Positions 45,019 to 52,454 of a stretch of 64,000 nt of DNA are shown piece by piece; positions within the stretch are counted from its first letter, which is position 1; the number at the start of each line of letters is the position of its first letter. A model generated the notes under the pieces. The model saw only the letters and a list, made by a program, of their open reading frames with translations, made no database searches and was not told where the DNA came from. The translations under genes and the position numbers were made by a program. This DNA comes from Haloferax namakaokahaiae (GTDB taxonomy: Archaea > Halobacteriota > Halobacteria > Halobacteriales > Haloferacaceae): positions 372,001 to 436,000 of the forward strand of contig NZ_JBHTAA010000001.1 of NCBI RefSeq assembly GCF_042663225.1, read 5' to 3'.

Positions 45019-45486
45019 GTGCCACGACGAGCTATCGAGACGGGTGTCGCCGCGGGCGGTCTCTTTGCGGTGCTCGGACTCATCGCGTGGGTCACCGGTC
45101 AACCCTTCGTCTTCCCGAGTCTCGGGCCCTCGGCGTTCGCCCTCGCGTTCGAAACACGGCGTGAGAAGGTCCGTCCACGACGCGTCGTCGGCAGCCACCT
45201 GATTGGCGCGCTCGCCGGGTTCGCGGCGTACTCGGTGCTCGCCTCGGGCGTCTCGCTGACTGCTGTTCCACCCGCGTTGTCGATTGCCGGCCTGCAGTTG
45301 ATTCTCAGCGGCGTCGTCTCGGTCGTTGTGACTGGGTGGGGGATGCTGGTGACGGACACCGTCCACCCGCCCGCGTGTGCGACGACGTTGATTGTGTCCC
45401 TCGGGTTGCTATCGTCGGCTTTTGACGTGGGTGTGATTGTAGTGAGCGTAGTCGGGTTGGTTGCGGTGAGCGAATTGCTTGAGTAG
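45019..45486 (+). CDS. HPP family membrane protein
   Basis: A 155-residue protein with four membrane helices and the signature HPPACATT (as DTVHPPACATTLIVSL, near residue 115). HPP proteins are thought to act in nitrite or other small-ion transport in some organisms. GTG start at 45019 gives MPRRAIETG. It appears to be transcribed alone. Confidence 0.78.
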   Translation: MPRRAIETGVAAGGLFAVLGLIAWVTGQPFVFPSLGPSAFALAFETRREKVRPRRVVGSHLIGALAGFAAYSVLASGVSLTAVPPALSIAGLQLILSGVVSVVVTGWGMLVTDTVHPPACATTLIVSLGLLSSAFDVGVIVVSVVGLVAVSELLE

Positions 45487-45573
45487 TCGCCACTTCGAGA
45501 GACCAGTTTCGCGGAGATGACGTGTTACTTGGATTGAATACCATTTCTTCACACTCTGCACGGAATTGCACGT

Positions 45574-46029
45574 ATGACACTGGTCGTTCCGTTCGACGGG
45601 TCGGAACTCGCCGAGGCGGCGCTCGTCCGTGGCGCGGAGTTCGGTACCGTGTTCGACGAAGGCGTAGTTGCTGTGACTGTGATTCCGGAGAGAAACACCA
45701 ACTACGCACGCGAGCGGGGATGGATTGGACAGGAGGAATCCTTCGATATCGATGCTATCGTCTCCACCTTACGGGACCGAGTCGCGGAACGCTGTCCGGA
45801 CGCCGAGTTCGAACACGTCGTCGTGGACCGCCATGCACCCTCGGGGACGATTGCGCGCGCGATTCGCTCGCTCGCGCGCAACAGAGACGCCTCGATGGTG
45901 TTCGTCGGCAGCGACAACGCCGGGCACTTCGTCTCGTCGGTGAGTACCGTCGGCGGCAACGTCGCCAGCGACGACGCCTACGACGTGGTCATCGTCCGGA
46001 CTCCAATTTCAGCGAAGCGTACCGAGTGA
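45574..46029 (+). CDS. Universal stress protein (UspA family), degenerate ATP site
   Basis: A 151-residue Usp-fold protein: TLVVPFDGSELAEAALVRGAEF at the start and VGSDNAGHFVSSVSTVGG late. The usual G-x2-G-x9-G-S motif is not intact, so ATP binding is doubtful. The ATG at 45574 is the only sensible start. It follows the HPP gene by 87 bp and may share regulation with it. Confidence 0.78.
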   Translation: MTLVVPFDGSELAEAALVRGAEFGTVFDEGVVAVTVIPERNTNYARERGWIGQEESFDIDAIVSTLRDRVAERCPDAEFEHVVVDRHAPSGTIARAIRSLARNRDASMVFVGSDNAGHFVSSVSTVGGNVASDDAYDVVIVRTPISAKRTE

Positions 46030-46036
46030 AATAGAG

Positions 46037-46435
46037 TTACTCAGCGCTCTCGAGCAGATTGTACGGGTTCCCGTACAGGTCTACGATGTTCGCGTGGGTA
46101 CCCCACGGCATCTCTTCGGGTTCTAACGTTATCTCGACGCCACGGTCTCTCAGTTCTGCGACCGTCGCGCGGCAGTCGTCAACGGCGAGCACCGTCGGGG
46201 TCGCCTTCCCGATGCGGTCTCGCATCTCGGCGGCTTGCGCCTCGCCGAACTCGTCGGTCGGTTGTTGGAGGGCGATTTCTACGTCGCCGCCCTCGGGTGC
46301 GACCGTCACCCAGCGCATGCCGGGTTCGTAGGCTTCGTCGTCGCGGAGTTCGAAGCCGAGTTTGTCGGTGTACCACTCGATTGCTTCGTCCGCGTCTTCG
46401 ACGAGCACGGTGACGTGTGTGAGGTCCGAAATCAT
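46037..46435 (-). CDS. Glyoxalase/VOC family protein
   Basis: A 132-residue VOC (vicinal oxygen chelate) protein with two beta-alpha-beta-beta-beta units: HVTVLVEDADEAIEWYTDKLGFEL and PTVLAVDDCRATVAELRDRGVE. Metal ligands fit a first-unit His (H7) and a C-terminal Glu-type tail. The substrate is not readable. It ends seven bases from the Usp gene, in opposite orientation. Confidence 0.8.
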   Translation of the reverse strand: MISDLTHVTVLVEDADEAIEWYTDKLGFELRDDEAYEPGMRWVTVAPEGGDVEIALQQPTDEFGEAQAAEMRDRIGKATPTVLAVDDCRATVAELRDRGVEITLEPEEMPWGTHANIVDLYGNPYNLLESAE

Positions 46436-46969
46436 CGAGATAGTGTAGGCTCGCTACGAGGTTAAGGCGGATGTAGGGAGTGAAAGTAGAGGTCCTGACT
46501 GTCTCGATATCCTGACGGTCACCGTGGTTTTTGGGTGTCCCCGCGAACGATAGACGAGACGGAGTTCTACAAGAGTGCGGCCTCCCAGACTTGCGTCTTA
46601 CTGCAAGTCTCGGAGGAGGCGAACGCAGTGGAAGGAAGTGATTGACAATTTGCTACCCACGAGTGTGTGCCTCTGACTGCCGCAAGTGCCAATTGATTTT
46701 CAGTAATATGGGTTTTTCGCCCGTGAGTGAGGTTAAAAAAATTATTCGGCCGACGGATCTGCGGTCGTAACTAAGGTCAGCCCTCTCGCGGGAGGCCGCT
46801 CTTCCTTCGACGTTCGGCACGCAGAGAATGTTGGAAATCGAATGCGGTTACTTCGACTCGCTCGGCTCTTTTCGTCGATACTGCGCATCGAGCAGGGACA
46901 CACCCTCCCACTCATCAATTCACGTGAATGAACACAACGTTCTTGTCATCGAAGTTTGATGATGTGGCA
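46436..46969. other. Long gap with a hairpin and no gene
   Basis: A 530-base gap with no convincing gene. It holds a hairpin at 46581-46616: cctcc, a mismatch and agacttgc pair with gcaagtct, a mismatch and ggagg around an 8-base loop. After it comes gcgaacgcagtgg, similar to the palindromic elements elsewhere. An A-rich patch (gttaaaaaaattatt, near 46731-46745) and a small gcgggagg-type stem (near 46780-46795) follow. Confidence 0.5.
46581..46616. repeat. Long hairpin, possibly palindromic-element remnant or small RNA
   Basis: An inverted repeat of 13 bp with one C-C mismatch (cctcc-c-agacttgc / gcaagtct-c-ggagg) and an 8-base loop. It is among the largest stems in the window. It could be a terminator, a small RNA, or a relic of the elements at 17165 and 49099. 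No transposase is near. Confidence 0.45.
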
Positions 46970-47392
46970 ATGAGTCAGAGGGATATCCCCCAAGCGCAGG
47001 CCGACCTCGTCTCGTTGCACGAAGGCGAGGAGGTGCTGGGAACCGTTTCGTTTCATTGGCTCAATTGGTTGGGCCAAATCGTCATCGGACTCGTCGCGCT
47101 CCCCCTGTTCGGTCTCGGACTGCCAGTGCTGTTTCTCGTGCATCGAGCCTGGAAGAAGAGCGGTTGCATCGTCACGGACAAACGAATCATCCACATGATG
47201 GCCGACATTGGCTCGGTCGAGACGATCGAGATTCGATGGGACGACATCAGGAGTATCTCCACCTACGAAGCGTTCGGCGGCGGCGGCGTGAAACTCGATA
47301 CCGGTGCGGGTGAGATTGCGATTAAGGTTACGAACCCCAGAGAGATGGCCAGTGTGCTTCGTGAAGAGATGAACCGGCACTCGGCGGCGTGA
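46970..47392 (+). CDS. PH-like domain (bPH2) membrane protein
   Basis: A 140-residue protein: a soluble N-terminus, one or two close membrane helices (LNWLGQIVIGLVALPLFGLG), then a YdbS/bPH2-type beta-rich domain (VTDKRIIHMMADIGSVETIE...WDDIRSISTYEAFGGGGVKL). The start could also be the ATG at 46928 (14 extra residues). bPH proteins act in membrane stress responses, but function here is unknown. Confidence 0.65.
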   Translation: MSQRDIPQAQADLVSLHEGEEVLGTVSFHWLNWLGQIVIGLVALPLFGLGLPVLFLVHRAWKKSGCIVTDKRIIHMMADIGSVETIEIRWDDIRSISTYEAFGGGGVKLDTGAGEIAIKVTNPREMASVLREEMNRHSAA

Positions 47393-47525
47393 GGTAATTT
47401 TTCTGGCAGAGGAGTAGTGTTTACCAGAGTCGATTAGTCAGGAATAGTGTAGTAAGTTCATCGATCGAATAAGAGTATATCTGTTGATATGAATCGTTAT
47501 AGTCTAGCCTTGTTTGCTATTCAGT

Positions 47526-48038
47526 GTGCCAATCACTGAACAAGTAATACAGATATTAAACAGCAATGCAACAGGAAATCTTGTTCTACTACTAGCGGCC
47601 GTGGTGGGTGTTGTTGGAAATTATGGTCTTTACTTACGGAAACGAAATAACCGAGCGAAGACTCTTCGGAGGTCCCTGTATTCTGAAATCACTAGTATGA
47701 GGCCCGTTGTTCAAGCCATGCATCGAGAAAAAGATGCAATCTCAATGGACCCACTAGACCCACGAAGTTTCCTGATCGACTCCGTATACCAAGCATCTTC
47801 TGACGAGTTGGGGTTACTGACCGAAAGCGAAGTCTCGGCAGTAGTGGATTTCTATAGCACTGCGATTAGCATCCAACGAATTATTGGTGACAATTTCCAC
47901 ACGGCCTATGACCAAGTTGATAGGAGAGATTTACTTTTTAAATTAGATGAAGCACAGTATCAGTTGAAACAGCACATAGATTTCACATCTAGATCAGAAT
48001 TTAATCAACAGCTTGAGCCTGAAAAAGTGCGCCAGTAG
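47526..48038 (+). CDS. Orphan membrane-anchored helical protein (AT-rich region)
   Basis: A 170-residue protein starting GTG 47526 (MPITEQVIQIL...); TTG at 47514 is an alternative. One N-terminal membrane helix (about residues 16-34) with a KRNNRAKTLRR cytoplasmic start, then a helical domain (YSEITSMRPVVQAMHREKD ... YDQVDRRDLLFKLDEAQYQLKQH). Its AT-rich codons differ clearly from the genome's. No family recognised. It meets its neighbour tail to tail with one base between stops. Sits beside tRNA-Pro, so probably imported. Confidence 0.6.
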   Translation: MPITEQVIQILNSNATGNLVLLLAAVVGVVGNYGLYLRKRNNRAKTLRRSLYSEITSMRPVVQAMHREKDAISMDPLDPRSFLIDSVYQASSDELGLLTESEVSAVVDFYSTAISIQRIIGDNFHTAYDQVDRRDLLFKLDEAQYQLKQHIDFTSRSEFNQQLEPEKVRQ

Positions 48039-48039
48039 A

Positions 48040-48918
48040 TCAATACTGAAGTGTGACATCAAGTGAAATGTTCTGAGTAGTATCGCGGCCCAATTGACCG
48101 TAGTCTGTTACTGAGATGCGATTAACTCTTGCTGTATCTGCTTTACGCTGAGTGAATTCACATGAAGCAATTGCGTATTTATACCCAGAAACTATGTTAG
48201 CCCTGTTCGGAAACAGCCTTGAAAGGAATTCGTCCTTCTGATACAATGGGTTCTCGCAGATGACTTGGTCAATATATCCATCTCTCCCCTCAATACAATC
48301 TTTTACATCCACGGTGACGCTTGAAATTGATTTTCCCGAAAGCATCTGAGTAGTTGGATTCCACGGTTTTCCAGTACCGAATTCAAGCCCAGTACGGGCA
48401 AAGAACTCATCTAGCCGGCCGTCGTTCAACGGGAGTCCGTCAAGAATAAGTCGAATCTCGAAGTGCCTAAAGTCTCGATGTGCTGCTGAACCTCGTGTTC
48501 TAGTAGGTTTCCAAGGATTAGCATTGATGACGAGGTAATCGCCAGTACCGAGTAGTTGAATGTAAATGGCGGATTCGTTCTTATATCTCTCAAGAGCAAA
48601 ATCCTCAGGCACGGACTCATAGCGCTCAACTTGGTTTTGAAGCTGTTCATGGAATTCGTCAATCCCACTTCCAACCCAACTGCCGTTCGACTGATGGATA
48701 ACGTAATGACCAGAGTCAATGTGACTTGACACAATCTTTGATTCTGAAAGCTGTTTGAATAGCTCCTTGATACGACCGTTATTTGGTTGAGGAAGCCTAC
48801 ACTGGTAAAGATAAAGTTGGTAATCTACGATGAATTGGTGCTCGTAGAAAGTTGCAACTTTAGAAATATGTCCTCCTGGAACCGGTATGAAAACAGGACC
48901 GTCGGTTTGCAAGTCCAT
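48040..48918 (-). CDS. Orphan protein of unknown fold (AT-rich region)
   Basis: A 292-residue protein starting ATG 48918 (MDLQTDGPVFIPVPG); a TTG at 48939 is less likely. Beta-rich look, many Tyr/Asn/Gln, and a mid-protein block YIQLLGTGDYLVINANPWKP. No membrane helix, signal peptide or catalytic signature was recognised. AT-rich codon use marks it as foreign. Its promoter carries an 8-bp inverted repeat (48921-48928/48945-48952) right next to the start, so it may regulate itself. Convergent with the orphan membrane protein. Confidence 0.55.
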   Translation of the reverse strand: MDLQTDGPVFIPVPGGHISKVATFYEHQFIVDYQLYLYQCRLPQPNNGRIKELFKQLSESKIVSSHIDSGHYVIHQSNGSWVGSGIDEFHEQLQNQVERYESVPEDFALERYKNESAIYIQLLGTGDYLVINANPWKPTRTRGSAAHRDFRHFEIRLILDGLPLNDGRLDEFFARTGLEFGTGKPWNPTTQMLSGKSISSVTVDVKDCIEGRDGYIDQVICENPLYQKDEFLSRLFPNRANIVSGYKYAIASCEFTQRKADTARVNRISVTDYGQLGRDTTQNISLDVTLQY

Positions 48919-48920
48919 TT

Positions 48921-48966
48921 GTGACTGTCTCAAATCCAAGTTTCACAGTCACTCACATTAGATTAT
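48921..48966 (-). promoter_or_regulatory. Promoter of the orphan gene, with inverted repeat
   Basis: A TATA-like TAATCTAA lies at about 48957-48966 (minus strand), predicting a start near 48933. GTGACTGT and ACAGTCAC (48921-48928/48945-48952) form a perfect 8-bp inverted repeat around that point. A dimeric repressor could bind there. Confidence 0.45.
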
Positions 48967-49098
48967 CTACACTCATGTAAGCGAGTCTGGCCAGTATAGA
49001 ATTTAATGTATGCACTGAGTGGAATTGCGTGTTACTTGATTCTTCAAGATGGATTCTTTTTAACTCGGCGTGGCTACGGACTTTGTCTACATTATTGT

Positions 49099-49136
49099 AC
49101 CGCGAAGCGAGCAACGCGAGCCTTCGCGGCCTTTTT
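49099..49136. repeat. Hairpin plus T-run (terminator-like, gcgaagcgag-type)
   Basis: CCGCGAAG and CTTCGCGG form an 8-bp perfect stem with a GCGAG-rich loop, followed by CC and six T. The sequence gcgaagcgag also occurs (reverse strand) in the birA insertion. It may stop transcription or belong to a palindromic element family. Confidence 0.5.
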
Positions 49137-49156
49137 TGGTCCAGATTTTTACGAGG

Positions 49157-49194
49157 CGGGTTCCCGCAACGAGCCGAAGGCTCGTGAGGAAACC
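49157..49194. repeat. Nested hairpin
   Basis: Inner acgagcc/ggctcgt (49168-49184, loop gaa) and outer gggtt/aaccc (49157-49161/49190-49194). No coding content; likely part of the same relic. Confidence 0.4.
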
Positions 49195-49214
49195 CAACGA
49201 AGTAAAAAGGTGGA

Positions 49215-49235
49215 GTGGGACCGCTGAGAATTGAA
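49215..49235. other. 21-bp copy of the tRNA-Pro 3' end (attachment-site-like)
   Basis: tgggaccgctgagaattgaac is identical to the 3' part of the tRNA-Pro gene at 49380-49400 and is separated from it by 165 bp, start to start. A tRNA 3'-end duplicate is the classic mark left by an integrase inserting at a tRNA. The fragment keeps the discriminator base, acceptor half and T-arm. Confidence 0.75.
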
Positions 49236-49379
49236 CAGCGGAAGACGGTCACCTCGCTACGCTCGGTGCTGCGACTTCCTGGCTCAATGCTCAGCGGACG
49301 GCATCATTCACTCAACACAGTGTGTCTCGCCGGGGTCCTACGGACCCACGGCTCGCGGATTTGTGTTGAGAGAAATGTA

Positions 49380-49450
49380 TGGGACCGCTGAGAATTGAAC
49401 TCAGGTCCTACCGACCCCATCGGCAGAGGATACCACTACCCCACGGTCCC
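49380..49450 (-). tRNA. tRNA-Pro (GGG)
   Basis: 71 bases on the minus strand. Acceptor GGGACCG pairs with CGGTCCC, discriminator A; the anticodon stem TGCCG/CGGTA holds a loop with anticodon GGG; T-arm CTGAGTTCAATTCTCAG. No intron and no encoded CCA. Its promoter is the GGGCTTAACC box at 49481-49490. Confidence 0.95.
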
Positions 49451-49480
49451 AGGGTGCATTCAAAGCGATGCGTGTCTCGC

Positions 49481-49499
49481 GGTTAAGCCCTTCGTTTCG
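49481..49499 (-). promoter_or_regulatory. Promoter of tRNA-Pro
   Basis: On the minus strand, GGGCTTAACC (TATA) is preceded by a CGAAACGAA B-recognition element. It lies about 36 bases before the tRNA. Confidence 0.55.
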
Positions 49500-49557
49500 T
49501 TGCAAGCCCGAGACGCCATAGCGTGCGATTGCGTTTCACACGACGGGGCGACAACAC

Positions 49558-49563
49558 CTTTAC
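49558..49563 (+). promoter_or_regulatory. TATA box of the small gene before truB
   Basis: CTTTAC centred 28 bases before the ATG at 49589; supports that start and a leaderless message. Confidence 0.5.
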
Positions 49564-49588
49564 TCGTGCCGGACGACGTGACAACTGA

Positions 49589-49861
49589 ATGCCACCCGTA
49601 CTCGACACGATTCCATTCGACGTCCTCTACTTCGTCACCGCGGCGATACTCGTCGGTGCGGTCGGGTACGGCGTCGTCCGGTGGCTCACGAGCGACGACA
49701 GCTCGCCACCACCCGAGTCGAAACCGGCGGAATCGTACGGCTATCCGCTCGCGTCGTGGCGGTACGTCTACGACGTGGACAAAGACGGGGCGAAGCGCGA
49801 GCTACAGTCGGTTCACGAGCAGGCCGAGACGCTCTCGAAAGCCGACGAAAAGCGTCGCTAA
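49589..49861 (+). CDS. Small membrane-anchored protein
   Basis: A 90-residue protein, MPPVLDTIPFDVLYF..., with one membrane helix (about residues 11-33) and a polar helical tail rich in Glu/Lys (YVYDVDKDGAKRELQSVHEQAETLSKADEKRR). No family recognised. Its stop overlaps the truB stop by four bases. Confidence 0.55.
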   Translation: MPPVLDTIPFDVLYFVTAAILVGAVGYGVVRWLTSDDSSPPPESKPAESYGYPLASWRYVYDVDKDGAKRELQSVHEQAETLSKADEKRR

Positions 49862-50727
49862 ATCAGCACGCGTTCGAGCGAGACGACTTCGCCTTCTTCA
49901 GCCTCCGCATCGCCGACGAGTCTTCCGAGACAGACAACAGCGCCATCGTCGGTGTAGCAGGCGACGAGGTCACCGTGTGAGGCGTCCGAATCGACGTCGA
50001 ACACGCCGGGAGCGTACACGGGCGCGCCGTGGGCGACTTCGCGGGCGGCTGAGCGAGCGATGGTCACCGACGGGAGGTGCGTCAGTGCGCGCTCGGCGGG
50101 CGCGACGACGTCCCGAATCCACGATTCGTCGCCCTCCTCGGCGAAGACGAGTGCGTCCTGGAGGTTGTAGAGATTCACGAGCGTCGAGTCGTCGAACGGG
50201 TCGGTCGCGGTGCGGCGGAGATGGCCCATGTGGCCGCCGGTCCCGAGAGCGAGACCGATGTCGTGACACACCTTGCGGATGTAGGTGCCCGACTCACACC
50301 GAATACGGAGGAGTGCCTGTCGGTCCTGCACTTCGAGGAGGTCGAGGTCGTAGATTTCGCGGGCGCGGAGGCGACGTGAGACGGCCGACTTGCGGGGCGG
50401 TTTCTGGTACAGTTTCGTCTCGAACTCGGCGACGGTCGAATCGATGTCGGCGGGTGCCGGTCCGTGGAGTTCGAGCACCGAGACGTACTCTTTCGAGCCT
50501 TCGAGGAACACCTGCGCCATTCGGGTGGCGTCGCCCAGAAGGATGGGGAGACAGCCCGTGACTTTGGGGTCGAGCGTACCCGAGTGGGCAGCGCGCTCAC
50601 GGCCAGTCATATCGCGGACCCACCCGGTCACTTGGTGGGCCGACGGCCCCGGCGGCTTGTCGAGGTTGACGACGCCGAACGAGAGCAGGTCGTCGAGCGT
50701 CCGATGTTCGGGTGGGTCACGAAGCAT
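49858..50727 (-). CDS. truB: tRNA pseudouridine synthase TruB/Cbf5-type
   Basis: A 289-residue pseudouridine synthase with a C-terminal PUA domain. The catalytic Asp lies in HSGTLDPKVTGCLPI (near residue 53); a further RIRCESGTYIRKVCHDIG follows near 145; the PUA domain covers the last 80 residues. Archaeal Cbf5 makes pseudouridine in tRNA position 55 and in rRNA with H/ACA guides. It ends the adk-(EMC3-like)-cmk-truB run. Confidence 0.93.
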   Translation of the reverse strand: MLRDPPEHRTLDDLLSFGVVNLDKPPGPSAHQVTGWVRDMTGRERAAHSGTLDPKVTGCLPILLGDATRMAQVFLEGSKEYVSVLELHGPAPADIDSTVAEFETKLYQKPPRKSAVSRRLRAREIYDLDLLEVQDRQALLRIRCESGTYIRKVCHDIGLALGTGGHMGHLRRTATDPFDDSTLVNLYNLQDALVFAEEGDESWIRDVVAPAERALTHLPSVTIARSAAREVAHGAPVYAPGVFDVDSDASHGDLVACYTDDGAVVCLGRLVGDAEAEEGEVVSLERVLI

Positions 50728-50729
50728 GG

Positions 50730-51308
50730 TTAGAAGTCGTAGCGAACGCCTTCGACGGGGTACTTGCCTTCGTCGTCCGCAGGGTCGTAGGCTTCGACCG
50801 CCGCGGTGATGATTGCGGGCACGTCGGCTTCGCCCCAGCGGGCCGTGTTGAGCGCGATATCGTAGATAGAGAGGTCCGTAATGTCGATGCCGTAGTACTC
50901 CTGATAGCGCAGGCCTTCGCTTTCCTCACGCGTCGTCGTCTCCTCGCGGGCGAGTTCGACCGACTTGTCCTCGCGGTCGGCGATGCGCTCGGCGCGGACG
51001 GAGACTGGGGCGTCCAACCAGAATCGAAGGTCGGCTTCGTCGCCGGCGAGCCAGCCAGCGAGTCGAGATTCGAGGAGTACGTCGTCGCGTTCGACCGCGA
51101 TGGTTCGGAGTCGGCGGTCGAGGTCGCGGTCGATTTGGTCGTCTTCCTCGGCGAGTTTGTTGAACTCGACGGCCGTCATGTCGCGCTCTGCGGCGAGTTC
51201 TCGGAAGATGTCCCCGCCGCTGATGTGTTCGAGGTCGAACGCCTCGGCGAGTGCGGCGGCCGTGGTACTCTTTCCGCTTCCCGGTGGCCCGGAGACGGTC
51301 AGTAACAT
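50730..51308 (-). CDS. cmk: Cytidylate kinase
   Basis: A 192-residue archaeal CMP kinase. The Walker A loop LTVSGPPGSGKSTTA starts at residue 2; a nucleotide-binding HISGGDIFRE follows near 30; substrate Arg residues lie in ERDDVLLESRLAGW and APVSVRAERIADRE. Phosphorylates CMP/dCMP. ATG 51308 chosen over 51314. Next gene is truB, 2 bp away. Confidence 0.93.
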   Translation of the reverse strand: MLLTVSGPPGSGKSTTAAALAEAFDLEHISGGDIFRELAAERDMTAVEFNKLAEEDDQIDRDLDRRLRTIAVERDDVLLESRLAGWLAGDEADLRFWLDAPVSVRAERIADREDKSVELAREETTTREESEGLRYQEYYGIDITDLSIYDIALNTARWGEADVPAIITAAVEAYDPADDEGKYPVEGVRYDF

Positions 51309-51425
51309 ATGCATGCTGAGAGCGGTCGGCTAAAAGGTGTTATCGTTAGCGTCCGACCCTGTGGGGGCTTCTCACGGCGGTCTTCGAGCGTCGGTCTCCC
51401 GGTTCGAGAAAGAGAGAGTCGAGTC

Positions 51426-52346
51426 TTACGCGCTCGACGGCGTCATGTCGATGTTGAGACCCTTGCGGATGATCTGGGTGAAGCCCATCGAACAGAGGAA
51501 GTACCAGATAATCCACGCCTGCATCGGGCCGAGGACCGCGTCTTTCCACGCGACAGTCCCGATCATCGGGAGCACGAGCGGTTCGAGCGTGACGTGCGGT
51601 TGGGCGTTCGCCCCGCCGACGCCGATGGCCCAGTACATCCAGAGGAACACCGGGATGGTGAGGAACATAATCCACACCATCGGCCGGAACTGCTCTTTGA
51701 ACATGCCCATCTGGTCGCCCATGGCCTCCATCTGCTCTTCTTGAATCTTTTCGAGCGCCGCGTCGTCGCCGCGTTCTTTGGCGTCTTTCTGCCGCTTCTG
51801 GATCTCTTTCATCCGCTCTTGGTACTTGCCCATCTTCTCCATGTCCATGAGGTTCGCCTGCAAGAGCGTCGAGTAGAGACCCGTCGCCAGTGCGAGCACC
51901 ATCACGACGGCGTAGAACGGGAGCATCGTCGCCAGCGGGCCGAGGAACACGTCCATGACGCCGCCGATGACGTCCCGAACTTCGGAGACGGAGTAGCCGA
52001 GGAAGAGACCGACCGTGACGACGGCCGCGCCTTTGTCGTACTTCGACCACGAGGAGTCACCGGTATCCACGGACGTCGAGGTTGCGGAGGCCGACCCCGA
52101 GTCCTCGTCCGGCGCTTCGAGTCCAGCGCGGGTCGCATCGGCATCAGCCAGTTTGAAGCCTTCGTCGCCATCGACGAGGATGCCCTTCTCGATGAGGCGG
52201 CCCCACTGGCCGCTCGTCAGCTCGTCGCGGACGTCCGCCCACGCGACTTCGCCGTCGTCCGCCCGTTCGAGGACGGTTTCGACCGCATCGCGCATGTCGG
52301 CGTCCGAACCGACGAGCTCGCGCACCTTCGATTCGATTCGTGCCAT
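51426..52346 (-). CDS. Oxa1/YidC/EMC3-like membrane insertase (DUF106)
   Basis: A 306-residue protein of the DUF106 group, the archaeal relatives of EMC3/TMCO1 in the Oxa1/YidC superfamily that insert membrane proteins. An acidic N-terminal soluble domain (residues 1-105) precedes three membrane helices. Between helices two and three a Met-rich charged coiled coil (QANLMDMEKMGKYQERMKEI..KDAKERG, QMEAMGDQMGMFKEQ) fits the family. The N-terminal domain seems haloarchaea-specific. Sits between adk and cmk, as often near the ribosomal/Sec block. Confidence 0.85.
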   Translation of the reverse strand: MARIESKVRELVGSDADMRDAVETVLERADDGEVAWADVRDELTSGQWGRLIEKGILVDGDEGFKLADADATRAGLEAPDEDSGSASATSTSVDTGDSSWSKYDKGAAVVTVGLFLGYSVSEVRDVIGGVMDVFLGPLATMLPFYAVVMVLALATGLYSTLLQANLMDMEKMGKYQERMKEIQKRQKDAKERGDDAALEKIQEEQMEAMGDQMGMFKEQFRPMVWIMFLTIPVFLWMYWAIGVGGANAQPHVTLEPLVLPMIGTVAWKDAVLGPMQAWIIWYFLCSMGFTQIIRKGLNIDMTPSSA

Positions 52347-52454
52347 TACCCTGCCTTGGCAACCGGGCGTTATCAAGGTTTTACTCTGCGATTGACGCGT
52401 CCGCACGGCTCGTCGGGGGAGTTCGCCGCGAAAAAAGCGAGCGTCGGTGCGCAG

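Larger units (their letters stand above)
48967..49379. other. Gap with palindromes and a tRNA-Pro 3'-end copy
   Basis: About 410 bases with no gene. It holds two strong hairpins (49099-49128 and 49157-49194), a 21-bp copy of the tRNA-Pro 3' end at 49215-49235, and a CACC/GGTG hairpin at 49249-49267 whose loop tcgctacgctc matches a birA hairpin loop (tcgcttcgctc) in 10 of 11 positions. Reads as a relic of an integrated element. Confidence 0.55.

Noticed and set aside
45851..45881. 9-bp inverted repeat inside the Usp gene (ttgcgcgcg/cgcgcgcaa)
   Set aside because: It falls on Ala/Arg codons in a conserved helix; composition explains it, unlike the birA insertion.
49395..50561. 388-codon frame over tRNA-Pro and truB
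   Set aside because: Runs through a tRNA and antisense to truB; Arg-rich noise.
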